A DNA stretch of 45,318 nucleotides from JBEBVQ01 sp037190845 (GTDB lineage Bacteria; Bacteroidota; Bacteroidia; Chitinophagales; Chitinophagaceae): assembly GCA_037190845.1 (NCBI GenBank), contig JBBCJI010000025.1:1-45318 (forward strand), read 5' to 3'. Of the stretch, positions 32,099 through 41,714 are shown one piece after another. Both the position numbers and the translations under genes were made by a program. Each line of letters starts with the position of its first letter. The stretch's first letter is position 1. The notes below the pieces were generated by a model that saw nothing but the letters and a program-made list of their open reading frames with translations, made no database searches and was not told where the DNA came from.

Positions 32099-34942
32099 TC
32101 ACCGCAACAAGTGAAAATTCCCTTTCTGCAACACCGGTTTACCGGCAATACTGTATTCGAGCATATACACATACGTACCCATCAGCGCAGCGCTCCCCTT
32201 GTATATGCCATCCCATCCCTGATTCCGGTCTCCGGTATGAAATAACCGTTCTCCCCACCGGTTGAATACGCTCAGGCTAAAAAACTCCAACCGTCCGGTG
32301 TTGCCCAATACCCGAAATACATCATTGACACCATCACCATTCGGGGTAAATGCATTCGGCACCCAGATGTCGCAAAAAATATTCTTTACCACCACTGTAT
32401 CCGACCCTGTACCACATTTGTTGATAGCAGTTACGATATATTCCCCGCCGTATTTCACGGTCAGCACATCCCCTGTGCTGCCGTCCGACCACGTCAGGGC
32501 ATCCACGTTGATCTGACCTGGTCTCAGCACCAGCGGTGTTTCTTCGCATACCGTTGTGTCTCTGCCCAGCCAAACTACCGGTTTTGGATAATAGGTCAGC
32601 GTTACCGTATCGACACCAATACAGCGATGTTCTGTTACGATCCGTACCCAATACGTCCCGGCGGCTGCCACTGATATAACCGGAGTCGTATCTCCCGTGC
32701 TCCATGTGTAGGCGCTGTTGGCGCCACAGGACCCATCCAGCGATATGATCTGCTCCGGGCAGATATCCTGATCTTCAAGTCCGGTCTCGGGTGTGGGCAT
32801 GGCCGTTATATTGATTGTATCACTGACAACACAGCCATCCAGGTTCACCTCAAGATTATAGCTGCCGGTTTCGGATACATATATATAGGGAGTACTGCTA
32901 CCGGTATTCCAGGTATAGGTCGCTGAGGGATCGGATATCTCTGTGCCCGTTCTCAGTGGCGTCTGCTCACAGATAATGGTGTCGGGACCGATAAACACGA
33001 CCGGATCCGGTATCACCGTAACATGGATCGTATCGCTGGCTTTGCAGTCTCTACTTTCCACCTTTAGCCAGTAAATGCCGCTGGTTGTTACGATTGCCTG
33101 TGAATCCGACATGCCGGTACTCCAGAGATATTTCGTGCCGGGGGGCTGTGGAGACTTCAGGATAAGCGGAACAACACTGAGACATATGCTGGTATCATTA
33201 CCCAGGTTTACCTCCAGATCACTGTCCAGTACTATGTCAATGGTATCCCTGGCCACACAGCCGTGCATATCCTGATGCAGCCAATAGGTGCCCGTTTGTC
33301 TCACCGTAATCGCCGGTGTGGTATCACCTGTACTCCACAGATAAGCACCACCGGGAAAACGCAGCGGCTGTATGGGCAACCGGGCGGAATCAGCACAGAA
33401 GGAAGTATCTCTGCCAATATCAAGATGAGGAATGAAGACGTCTTGTATTACGGTATCTATAAGGTTATTGAAACAAATGGAGGCGGCAGCTTTATATACA
33501 AGCAAACGAACATGGTATAAACCAGGAGCGGTGAACCGGTGCTGCGACGAAACCGCGGTATCATGATTGGCCGAACCGGATGCAGGGTCTCCGAAATCCC
33601 ACCGTATGGAATCTATGTTGGGAGAAACTGTAGATTGAAAATCAACATCCGGCCCTTCACAGTTCCCGGTAAATGAAAAATCGGATTGCGTAGCGGGCAC
33701 TGCGAAGTAGGGAAAGAAGTTCGGGAATCCGCCATTCATACGGGTATTGCCGGTTAAGGGAATGATGTTACGCTGGTAGCCGCAGGCGGCACCTGAATTA
33801 TTGGGATTATTGATCACAGAAAGCGCCGTATGCTGCATATACCCTGCGTATATTTTCCCGTTATTGGCGATCTGGATACAACCGGGCCCATCGGTAGAAC
33901 CAACACCGGCCAAAACCCTTAGCGAATCAACTGTATAACGACTGTTTTCAATAGCTGTTGTATTCATCACCGACACATCAAACTGATACAACACTACGCT
34001 GGCCGCAGGCATACTGTTTACCCACCAGCTTGTCAGGGTATACAGTTTACGTTCGTCCGGTGAAAATTCGCCGACATAGGTATTTACATAACCGTTAGGC
34101 GGAGGAGCCGTTTGCGACGTTGCAGGGATAGCCGGCAATGTCAATATGGAGCTAAGCTGTCCGGTCCACGGATTAAATTCCCCCAGTTCGATCATGTTGA
34201 GCCAGTAATGAAAAGCCGCAATCCTCGTACCCGATGGGGAAGCTTTTATATAACCGATCTTGGCAGGATTACCGATCCCCGCAGCAGCCGTCGCCAGGTT
34301 GTATGGCGAAAGAGAAATCACAGGCGTAGTATTGATACCGGAAGCTGTAACGTGATAGGCATAAAATTCATTATTGTTCCAGCCACGGGTAAGGAACCAG
34401 AAATCCGTACCATTACAATGTTTCACCGCAGTGAGTTTTTCGGTGGCAGGCTGTCGCAGCAATATGTTTTTCGAGGTATTGATCACCCCGCCGGCTCCCC
34501 CGTTCAGGCTCATATCCACAACAGAATAATGAATCCCGCCATTCATTGTGCCCTGCTCCGGACTGGTAAAAATATAATAAAGACTATCGCTCCCCGGCCA
34601 GGGGATGATCAACGCAGACTGAGCAGAACTGGAATGCCCCATCAATCCCGTCCCGTTAGACATAACGGCATGTGCCGCTGTCCATACGGTTTGCCCATCG
34701 GTATAAAACAACAACGTTCCGTTTGCATCACTCATTACAGCCGTACCTTCTATCTGGGTTAAAGACGTACCGGCAACCTGGACCGGAACACCAGTAGAAA
34801 AATCAAGGTGTACCCGTTGGCCGAAAATCCAGTGATCCATCTCTTTTTGTGCATGTACCATAAAAGATGAAATACCGGCAAAGAAGATAAATATGAGCGA
34901 TAAAAAACGCCGGGGAAAGAAGCAGGAATTGTGCAGTGCCAT
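32099..34942 (-). CDS. Gliding motility-associated (CHU_C) surface protein (module B)
   Basis: A 947-residue exported protein with a signal peptide ending near residue 31 (FMVHAQ). The N-terminal ~400 residues form a propeller-like domain beginning WIFGQRVHLDF and including GTLLFYTDG; it is paralogous to the protein at 5186-7525. A PKD-like segment (IRWDFGDPAS) follows, then about five Ig-like repeats of ~75 residues with the pattern LWSTGDTTPAI...TGTYWL. A CHU_C domain ends the protein (IWVPNAFTPNGDGVNDVFRV, FNRWGERLF, WDGIYKG). It is exported by T9SS and is probably a long surface fibre. It is co-directional with and 48 bp after the T9SS gene at 34991. Confidence 0.87.
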   Translation of the reverse strand: MALHNSCFFPRRFLSLIFIFFAGISSFMVHAQKEMDHWIFGQRVHLDFSTGVPVQVAGTSLTQIEGTAVMSDANGTLLFYTDGQTVWTAAHAVMSNGTGLMGHSSSAQSALIIPWPGSDSLYYIFTSPEQGTMNGGIHYSVVDMSLNGGAGGVINTSKNILLRQPATEKLTAVKHCNGTDFWFLTRGWNNNEFYAYHVTASGINTTPVISLSPYNLATAAAGIGNPAKIGYIKASPSGTRIAAFHYWLNMIELGEFNPWTGQLSSILTLPAIPATSQTAPPPNGYVNTYVGEFSPDERKLYTLTSWWVNSMPAASVVLYQFDVSVMNTTAIENSRYTVDSLRVLAGVGSTDGPGCIQIANNGKIYAGYMQHTALSVINNPNNSGAACGYQRNIIPLTGNTRMNGGFPNFFPYFAVPATQSDFSFTGNCEGPDVDFQSTVSPNIDSIRWDFGDPASGSANHDTAVSSQHRFTAPGLYHVRLLVYKAAASICFNNLIDTVIQDVFIPHLDIGRDTSFCADSARLPIQPLRFPGGAYLWSTGDTTPAITVRQTGTYWLHQDMHGCVARDTIDIVLDSDLEVNLGNDTSICLSVVPLILKSPQPPGTKYLWSTGMSDSQAIVTTSGIYWLKVESRDCKASDTIHVTVIPDPVVFIGPDTIICEQTPLRTGTEISDPSATYTWNTGSSTPYIYVSETGSYNLEVNLDGCVVSDTINITAMPTPETGLEDQDICPEQIISLDGSCGANSAYTWSTGDTTPVISVAAAGTYWVRIVTEHRCIGVDTVTLTYYPKPVVWLGRDTTVCEETPLVLRPGQINVDALTWSDGSTGDVLTVKYGGEYIVTAINKCGTGSDTVVVKNIFCDIWVPNAFTPNGDGVNDVFRVLGNTGRLEFFSLSVFNRWGERLFHTGDRNQGWDGIYKGSAALMGTYVYMLEYSIAGKPVLQKGNFHLLR

Positions 34943-34990
34943 TTTCCGGATTTTATAGGGTTGTCAAAAAAAGTTTAGTGTTACAGGCAC

Positions 34991-37900
34991 TTAATGGCTG
35001 GTTGCCTTGATCAGTTTTTCTGTCTTTATCAACCCACCAGATGCATCTTTTATCCTGAGCAGGTATAACCCGCCTGCCAGGCCATTCAGGTCTATGTACG
35101 ACGCAGCAGCAGTACGGATCATTTCTTTCCCTTCCGGACTGAATACGGATATGCTTACCGAAACCGGGGAAACAATATGGACGATGCCATTCGAAGGATT
35201 CGGATAAATGCGTACCTGTGTTGCTAATGCATGCATATCCGCTACTCCAACATTATTTGCCTGATAAACAGACGAAGTACTGCTACATCCGTTGCTGTCA
35301 GTTACGGCCACCGAATATCCCCCGTCAGCCGTCGGCTGCCATGTAGCATCGGTAGCCCCGGCAACTGCCTGGCTGCCGGTATACCACTGATAGCTGGCGT
35401 AACTATCATCTGTGTGGAGCGTTTCTCCGTCCCATGTGATGCCGGGCGCGGGTAACGGATGTACCGTGACCGTTGCTGCCGGAGTCGTATCCGCACAGCC
35501 TGGTACCTGTGCCAGTGTCAGCACAACGGAGTACGCACCCGTTTCAGTAATCTCAAGAAAATCCGCCGTCGCCAGTGAAATTGTCTGGGTTTCTTTTTTC
35601 CAGCGATAGTCCAGACCCGTATCCGTTGAGGATACACTCAGTGTCACCTTGCCACCTTCACAGAAGGCAGTATCCCCAGGTATGATTACCCCCGAAGGAC
35701 GATTGTAAAATGTTACTTCCACTGCCTGTGTACTGTCCGTGCAACCTGTGCTGCCCTCCGTTACCACAACCTTATAATTACCGGTCGTATACCCAACATA
35801 TATATTACCGCCGGAGCCAATATTCATCAGGCCTTCTTTCCACTGATACGTGTAACCAGTACCGCTGCCTGCCGTCAGTGTCACGCTGTCCCCACTACAG
35901 ACATCCACCGGACCTGCGGGGCTTACAGTAGCCGATGGCAGCGGGCTTACAGTAACAGATGCCGTACGCGCGGTGCTCGTGCCACAACTATTCGTTGTGG
36001 TCACCTGCACCGTACCACTTGTTGCTACAGCATCAAAATCCAGTGTGACACTATTACCGCTGCCGTTAATAACAACACCTGTCCCACCCGTATAGCTCCA
36101 GTTATACGTAACACCGGATACGGGAGGCACCGTATAACTCACACTACTCTGTTGCCGGCATACCGATGCCGGCGCTGTGGTAAATGTTCCCGGCGTCGCC
36201 GGCAATGGATTTACCGTGATTGTAACAGCAGACACTGTGCTCGTTCCGCAACTGTTTCTTGCAGCTACCCGCACTTCCCCGCCTGTAGCGCTGCCCGAAA
36301 AACTGACATCATTGGTCGGGTTGGCAGTACTCGCACCTCCGGAGAAAGTTGCGCCACTACCGGTATACGACCATTCATAGGTAGTTGCGCCACTGACCGC
36401 AGGCACAGAATATGTGACATTATTTACCCCCTGGCATACCGTTGCGGTTGATGTCGTGAACGATCCGGGCTGAGCCGGGACAGCGCTTACCGTGACGGTG
36501 GTATCCCTGTACGGACCATTGCCACCGCTGTTAACCGCCCGTACCCGCACCATTCCGGTTGTTGCAGAGCCCGAAAAACTGACATTATTCGTTGGCGTTG
36601 TCGTACTATTCCCCCCCGAGAATGTAGCCCCGCTGCCGGTATACAGCCATTCATAAGACGTAGCGCCGCTTACTGCAGGCACCGTATAGGCCACATTATT
36701 CGCCCCGCGGCATACCGCCGGTGTTGCTGCCGTGAACACTCCCGGCTGAGGAATAGCCGCTGTGCTTATGGTGATCTGTGCACAATGAGCAGATGACCGG
36801 TGATGTCCGGGGTCCAGAAGGAGATCTACCGTATAGGTACCAGGCATAGTAAACGTATGCGTCGCAGCACCATTGTGATAGTTCGTAGAAGACGACACAA
36901 GCGGCATCAGCCGGTTCATATGCAGCCCGTTACTATTAAAATCACACACTGCCATAAAGAGTGTATCGTTGTAGACAAAGGGCGCAACACTGCTGCCGGG
37001 ATCCGACGCCCAGGTAAATCCGGAGGTTGTAAGCGTTGTGTAGGTCGGGTTATTTTTAATACTGCCGGAGAAATTGAGCTTCTTGACCGTAAGTCCGCTG
37101 GACAGCGTATAACCATACAATTGATTGTCACAACCGGGAACAAGTGTTATGGCACGTATCAGACTGCCGCCATGCGACGGCAACACAACAATGTTAGGCA
37201 CATTCCCGAGACTCGTTCCAAATTCATAGCGACGAAGACTGGTCATATCCGTAACAATAGCAAACCATTCCTGATCTTCCTTGTATAGCCTAAACTGTGT
37301 GGAAGATGGCCCACCCAGCGCGACTCTGGTTACGGGAGTAGATGCGGAAAGAGCGCCAAGGGAAGCTCCAAAATTATAATAGGTCATCCCAACACTGGCA
37401 AAGTAGGAAGAAACAACACAATGCCATTGCCCGTTATCCCTCACTACAACAAGCTGACCATCGGCCTGGTTTACGGAAGGAGTCGTCTGTATAATCGTCG
37501 TCGTTGGTGCAGGATTGCTTAAACCGGCGCTGCCAAAATCCAGCAACTTAAATCCGGCTTCATCCGTAACGTGCACTATCGCAAACCACCTGCCTGCGGT
37601 AGAATCATAGACCACCCCCAGAGACTTTGTACGGCTCGCTGTACTTGTTGTCGCCACGGTTGTCAGGGGCGTAAGCGTAGGCACAGAGGTTGGGTCGCTG
37701 CCAAAGCTGGCTCTTATAATCTGGCCGTTGTTGAAGCCTACGCAAAAGGCATACCAGTTGGTTCCGTCAAATACCATGCTCATTCCGCTCGGTACGATAC
37801 CCGGCAGCGTCGCCAGCCTTACTGAAAAAGGATTGTATGTAGCAGGATCTATATTGCGATGACTGGTGCCAAAGGTCCAGTTATAGTAAGCGCCTCCTGC

Positions 37901-38014
37901 AGGAGTTGAAAAAGTGACCGGCACACCGACCGTACCTGTTGAAGGGCCGGAAATCTGGGCGCTCCCCGCCCACGGAAGCAACAGAAAGCATAAAAATAGT
38001 AGTTTTTGTTTCAT
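34991..38014 (-). CDS. Large T9SS-sorted Ig-repeat surface protein (module B)
   Basis: About 1007 residues from ATG 38014, chosen because MKQKLLFLCFLLLPWAGSAQ is a clear signal peptide; the frame is open 14 codons further. The N-terminal ~400 residues are a beta-rich region with YYNWTFGTSHRN and repeated (Y/W)-F-A-I-V motifs. Tandem Ig-like repeats of ~85 residues follow, with the pattern VCQGVNNVTYSVPAVSGATTYEW...GSGATFSGG (at least three close copies), then three more divergent Ig units. A type A sorting domain ends it (VRIYPNPSNGIVHIV to KLIKATSH). The close DNA identity of the repeats may cause unequal recombination. Probable adhesin; ligand unknown. Confidence 0.86.
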   Translation of the reverse strand: MKQKLLFLCFLLLPWAGSAQISGPSTGTVGVPVTFSTPAGGAYYNWTFGTSHRNIDPATYNPFSVRLATLPGIVPSGMSMVFDGTNWYAFCVGFNNGQIIRASFGSDPTSVPTLTPLTTVATTSTASRTKSLGVVYDSTAGRWFAIVHVTDEAGFKLLDFGSAGLSNPAPTTTIIQTTPSVNQADGQLVVVRDNGQWHCVVSSYFASVGMTYYNFGASLGALSASTPVTRVALGGPSSTQFRLYKEDQEWFAIVTDMTSLRRYEFGTSLGNVPNIVVLPSHGGSLIRAITLVPGCDNQLYGYTLSSGLTVKKLNFSGSIKNNPTYTTLTTSGFTWASDPGSSVAPFVYNDTLFMAVCDFNSNGLHMNRLMPLVSSSTNYHNGAATHTFTMPGTYTVDLLLDPGHHRSSAHCAQITISTAAIPQPGVFTAATPAVCRGANNVAYTVPAVSGATSYEWLYTGSGATFSGGNSTTTPTNNVSFSGSATTGMVRVRAVNSGGNGPYRDTTVTVSAVPAQPGSFTTSTATVCQGVNNVTYSVPAVSGATTYEWSYTGSGATFSGGASTANPTNDVSFSGSATGGEVRVAARNSCGTSTVSAVTITVNPLPATPGTFTTAPASVCRQQSSVSYTVPPVSGVTYNWSYTGGTGVVINGSGNSVTLDFDAVATSGTVQVTTTNSCGTSTARTASVTVSPLPSATVSPAGPVDVCSGDSVTLTAGSGTGYTYQWKEGLMNIGSGGNIYVGYTTGNYKVVVTEGSTGCTDSTQAVEVTFYNRPSGVIIPGDTAFCEGGKVTLSVSSTDTGLDYRWKKETQTISLATADFLEITETGAYSVVLTLAQVPGCADTTPAATVTVHPLPAPGITWDGETLHTDDSYASYQWYTGSQAVAGATDATWQPTADGGYSVAVTDSNGCSSTSSVYQANNVGVADMHALATQVRIYPNPSNGIVHIVSPVSVSISVFSPEGKEMIRTAAASYIDLNGLAGGLYLLRIKDASGGLIKTEKLIKATSH

Positions 38015-38090
38015 AAGCTTTTTTTGATCGTGATTAAAATTCCCATCCTGACACACAAATACCGTAAAGCCATTACCATTTGCTGATTTT

Positions 38091-38098
38091 CAAAAGTA
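38091..38098 (-). promoter_or_regulatory. -7 box (TACTTTTG) of the module B T9SS gene
   Basis: TACTTTTG on the minus strand fits TAnnTTTG and ends 76 bp before the ATG at 38014, almost the same distance as in module A (77 bp). Two direct GCGTAGAA copies (38123-38130 and 38147-38154) lie upstream, spaced 24 bp start to start, and are candidate regulator sites. Confidence 0.5.
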
Positions 38099-38238
38099 TC
38101 TGTCTTTACATATAGTATGTAAGCGTAGAATCGCTCATTTTCATGTGCGTAGAAACCCCTATTTATATATCCATCGATAGTTGTACCTTTCTGAACTAAC
38201 ACGATATATTACCACTATAATATCAAAAGCATTACTGC

Positions 38239-40209
38239 ATGCTGCGCTATTTGTTTCTTCTCTGGTGTTTATGTTCGGGTGCATCCCATGCCCGGGGACA
38301 GGGGTATATCACCGGTTATGTAACAGATGACATGGCGATTCCCTCATCCCTCAATGTGGCATGGAATCAGGTGAGCATCTACAATACATCTCCGGAAAAG
38401 CTCAATAAAGACAGCCTGATCCGCATGTACCGGAACAGCCTTGCCGTAAGCAGGGAAAAACACTTCATCGCGGGTATGCGGTCCGCATTGCTCAACCTGT
38501 CGTGGTGTCATTATCACAACAGCGATTATATGCTGTCTATAAAACATGCACATGAAGGTATTGCCCTTTGCCGTGAATCCGGAGATGAGTACGCACGCGT
38601 CCCCTTATACCTGATCCTGGCGATAGCCAGTCAGCGGCAGGGCATGTACGACAGCGCTACCCACTATTACTACGAAGTGATCGGCTGCATCCTCAAAAAA
38701 GAACTGAAAGAGCCTGCAATATTGGCTACAGCTTATCAGAGCCTGGCAACAATATGGATATACTTCAAAGATTATGAGCAGGCCCTTCATTTTGCACAAC
38801 TCGCCGAACAGGTTTGTAAACAGACAAATACCCGGACGGTATTACCTGCAGTGCTTTCCAGCAAGGGGATTATTTATGCAATGCAAAAAGATTACCAACA
38901 GGCCGAAGCCTGTTTTGTGTCCGCATTTGCCGCCAGAGATGATGCTACCCCTCTATCTGATCTGCGCAATATTGCGAACAACCTGGGTTGTCTCTATATG
39001 GATATGAATCAGCCGAAAAAGGCAATAGACTATTTCCGGGAAGCCATACGTATCGGCGGGCAATTAGAGAAAAATGCAAAATTCAGCATCACCCCCTATT
39101 ACGATCTGGGGAAAGCATATTACCAGATGAGGGACTACGCCAATGCGGAACAAATCCTGGCGCCTACCATTCACCAGGCTCGTCTGGCGGGTCGCTATGA
39201 AGGAATGGAAGAAGCCCTCTCCACCCTGTCGGAAATTTACGCAGCATCCGGGCGCTACAAAGACGCTTTCCGGGAGCAGCAGGCTTACAATAAACTGCTG
39301 CTGCAGAAAAAAGACAACGCCCCTTATATCCGCCAACTGGAGGTAAAATACCGGACGGCGGAAAAAGATAAACAACTGGCGGAAAACAAACTCCTGATCG
39401 CCAATCAGCAGGTAAGCCTCATCCGTAAGAATGGAATGCTCTGGTTCGTTTCCGTCGGATCGGGCATTCTGGTTTTCGTGATCACTCTTTTTTATGTACA
39501 CCGGCAGCGCAGACAGGAGTACCAGATGCGCATATTAAAGCAGGAAGAAGAGATCAGGACATGGCAGGCTACCATCAAAGGAGAAGAAACCGAGCGCGCC
39601 CGCATAGCGCATGAACTGCACGACAGCATCGGCGGCCAGTTGTCCACCATCAGCCTGTACTTCGGCACGATCCGGAACAAATACCCGGTATTGCTTCATG
39701 CAGGGGATTATACCGAAGCCATGTCACTGCTCGGGGAAACGCTCCGCGATATAAGAAAAACCGCACACAATCTCATGCCGGAACTCCTGTTGCGGCACGG
39801 ACTCGTAGGCGCCACATCTATCTTTTGCAAGAAGGTGCAGCGAGCACATAAAATAAATATAGACTTCCAGCATTATGGCGCTATCAGCGGGCTGAATAAT
39901 AATTTCGAACTGTTCCTGTACCGCATTGTACAGGAGCTGATCCATAACATCCTGAAACATGCCGCGGCCACAGAAGCGCTCGTGCAGTTCAGCATGCAGG
40001 ATCATATATTGAGCATTACCGTAGAAGACAATGGCAAAGGGATACAGGAAGGCAGTAAGGAAATCGCGGGGATGGGCATCAGCAGCATTGCCGCCCGGAT
40101 AAAAGGTTTGGATGGCTTATTCACCATGCACTCCATACCGGGCAGAGGAACCGGCGCCTACATAGAATTTGATCTGAAACACAAAAAAAGCATGCTGCAT
40201 GAAAATTAA
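38239..40209 (+). CDS. TPR-type sensor histidine kinase (module B)
   Basis: A 656-residue paralogue of the kinase at 1465-3414. A signal peptide at 1-22 is followed by about 350 residues of TPR repeats in the periplasm, and a membrane helix near residue 400 (MLWFVSVGSGILVFVITLFYV). HisKA_3 has its phospho-accepting His in HELHDSIGGQLS, and the HATPase has N-box ELIHNILKHA and G1 VEDNGKGI. Residues around the catalytic core (PELLLRHGL, DFQHYG) match module A almost exactly. Its 3' end overlaps the response regulator gene by 11 bp. It is divergent from the T9SS gene at 38014, 224 bp away. Confidence 0.92.
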   Translation: MLRYLFLLWCLCSGASHARGQGYITGYVTDDMAIPSSLNVAWNQVSIYNTSPEKLNKDSLIRMYRNSLAVSREKHFIAGMRSALLNLSWCHYHNSDYMLSIKHAHEGIALCRESGDEYARVPLYLILAIASQRQGMYDSATHYYYEVIGCILKKELKEPAILATAYQSLATIWIYFKDYEQALHFAQLAEQVCKQTNTRTVLPAVLSSKGIIYAMQKDYQQAEACFVSAFAARDDATPLSDLRNIANNLGCLYMDMNQPKKAIDYFREAIRIGGQLEKNAKFSITPYYDLGKAYYQMRDYANAEQILAPTIHQARLAGRYEGMEEALSTLSEIYAASGRYKDAFREQQAYNKLLLQKKDNAPYIRQLEVKYRTAEKDKQLAENKLLIANQQVSLIRKNGMLWFVSVGSGILVFVITLFYVHRQRRQEYQMRILKQEEEIRTWQATIKGEETERARIAHELHDSIGGQLSTISLYFGTIRNKYPVLLHAGDYTEAMSLLGETLRDIRKTAHNLMPELLLRHGLVGATSIFCKKVQRAHKINIDFQHYGAISGLNNNFELFLYRIVQELIHNILKHAAATEALVQFSMQDHILSITVEDNGKGIQEGSKEIAGMGISSIAARIKGLDGLFTMHSIPGRGTGAYIEFDLKHKKSMLHEN

Positions 40210-40837
40210 AGTAACCATTACAGACGACCATCCCGTAGTGCTGGAAGGATTACAGCGGATACTTGCCGATGCAGAGGACATTGAGTTGACAGATGTATGC
40301 CATAATGGTGAAGACCTGCTGCTGAGCCTGAAGAAAAACCAGCCGGACGTACTCCTGCTCGACATTCAGATGCCCGGCAAGCGCGGCGACGAGCTGGCAC
40401 GCTATATCACGCAGACCTACCCCGGCATCTCCATCCTGGTACTCACCAACCTGGATGAGACCTTCCATGTAGAGAACATGCTGATGAACGGAGCCCAGGG
40501 CTACCTGCTCAAAAACTCTGACCGGAATGTGTTGCTGGAAGGCATCCAAAGCGTATATGCCAACCGGCAGTTCATAGACCCTGAGCTGAAAGATCAGATG
40601 CTCCAGGATATGATGGATGCCCGCAGTAAGGCAGCCACCATGCCGAAACTGACGCATCGGGAGCAGGAAGTGCTGGAGCTGATCGCCGGAGAATATACCA
40701 GTCCGGAGATTGCAGAGAAGCTGTTTATCAGCTACCGTACGGTGGAAAACCATCGCCTGAATCTGCTGTTCAAGCTGGAAGTGAAGAATACCGCCGGCCT
40801 GGTGCGCAAGGCATTCCAGATGGGATTGATCAAATAG
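40199..40837 (+). CDS. LuxR/NarL-family response regulator (module B)
   Basis: A 212-residue regulator with D9-D10, phosphoacceptor D55 in LLLDIQMP, and YLLKN as the conserved lysine motif. The LuxR-type HTH is LTHREQEVLELIAGEY with RTVENHRLNLLFKL. It is full-length paralogous to the regulator at 827-1468. The start codon lies inside the kinase gene (11-bp overlap), so the two are coupled. No terminator is obvious in the 160 bp downstream. Confidence 0.94.
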   Translation: MKIKVTITDDHPVVLEGLQRILADAEDIELTDVCHNGEDLLLSLKKNQPDVLLLDIQMPGKRGDELARYITQTYPGISILVLTNLDETFHVENMLMNGAQGYLLKNSDRNVLLEGIQSVYANRQFIDPELKDQMLQDMMDARSKAATMPKLTHREQEVLELIAGEYTSPEIAEKLFISYRTVENHRLNLLFKLEVKNTAGLVRKAFQMGLIK

Positions 40838-41001
40838 GACTGCCGGCTCAATCACTGGTTTTTCCAATACCTGTAATTCCTCATACCAATCTGCAATATC
40901 ATTTACAATCCGGCCCGGCCGCCTTCGCTTGCAAGGAAATGACTTTTACCTCCGAATCTGGGCTACTGTCTTTGTCACGACATTTAGCGGCAATGGTTTT
41001 A

Positions 41002-41225
41002 GAGCCTGTTTAAAAATGATTAGTAAAAATATATTAAGCCCCCACACCCCTCATATGCTCCCCTCAGCCTGCCTGCGCTATGGCTTCGGCGCGCAAAGGG
41101 AGACGATCAGTCCACTCTTCAGTAGTGCTATGACAAAAGAACGGTGCAAATTCCCCTTTAGAAGGGGGGAAGGGGGATGCTTCCACTCGTACAAATCATG
41201 ATCTGACTAAATTTTAAACAGGATC
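41002..41225 (+). mobile_element. MITE copy 2 with intact TTA target duplication
   Basis: A 224-bp element with termini GAGCCTGTTTAAAAAT and ATTTTAAACAGGATC (inverted terminal repeats with one or two mismatches). It is flanked by TTA at 40999-41001 and 41226-41228. It is nearly identical in opposite orientation to 1-220. It has no transposase. The 3-bp TNA target and TIR sequence suggest mobilisation by an IS5-superfamily transposase (inference). Confidence 0.85.
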
Positions 41226-41228
41226 TTA

Positions 41229-41697
41229 GAAGCTGTCTAAAAATGATTCGGAAAAAAGGTATATGAACAGGTATCCCCCCACGATTGTCGCCTTTTTATG
41301 CTGCCCTTTCAGGGCGCATGGGATGTGTGGGTTTCATTTGCAACCCGGGGCGATGCCCCGGGCTGTATGTATCAAAGGCTTTCAGCCTTTTGAGTTTCAG
41401 GTACGGTATATCTTCCGGCAGGAGACGGGGAGTTGATAATAACCTCCGATGTGTGTTGAGTTTCAGGTACGGTATATCTTCCAGCAGGTGACAGGAGGAG
41501 ATTATACCAACATAACCTTCGATATTACGGATAAAGTGGGCCGGCGCCCCGAAGGGGCAATATATATACAACCCAACGCATCGCGTTGGGCACAACATGA
41601 TCACCACCACAACCCCGCCCTGAAAGGGCAGCATACTTCCCGGGCTAAGGTTTTCCAATGCTATACATGATTATCTGAATGAATTTTAGACAGCTTC
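41229..41697 (+). mobile_element. Second MITE-like element carrying REP-like palindromes
   Basis: A 469-bp element bounded by GAAGCTGTCTAAAAAT and ATTTTAGACAGCTTC, with TTA on the left (shared with the preceding MITE's duplication) and TGA on the right. Inside are palindromic units (AAAGGCTTTCAGCCTTT, a CCGGGGCGATGCCCCGG unit, CCCAACGCATCGCGTTGGG) and two direct copies of GAGTTTCAGGTACGGTATA. Short open frames here are spurious. Confidence 0.75.
41393..41500 (+). repeat. Direct repeat pair GAGTTTCAGGTACGGTATATC
   Basis: Two near-identical copies of about 40 bp start at about 41393 and 41457, the second differing at a few positions. They lie within the MITE-like element at 41229-41697. Confidence 0.8.
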
Positions 41698-41714
41698 TGA
41701 GTAATGTACAAGGC

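Noticed and set aside
41285..41491. Short ORF in the repeat element
   Set aside because: It is made of palindromes and direct repeats and has no protein-like features.
41393..41500. CRISPR-like direct repeats
   Set aside because: Only two copies, with a spacer that is not unique-length, inside a MITE-like element; no cas genes.
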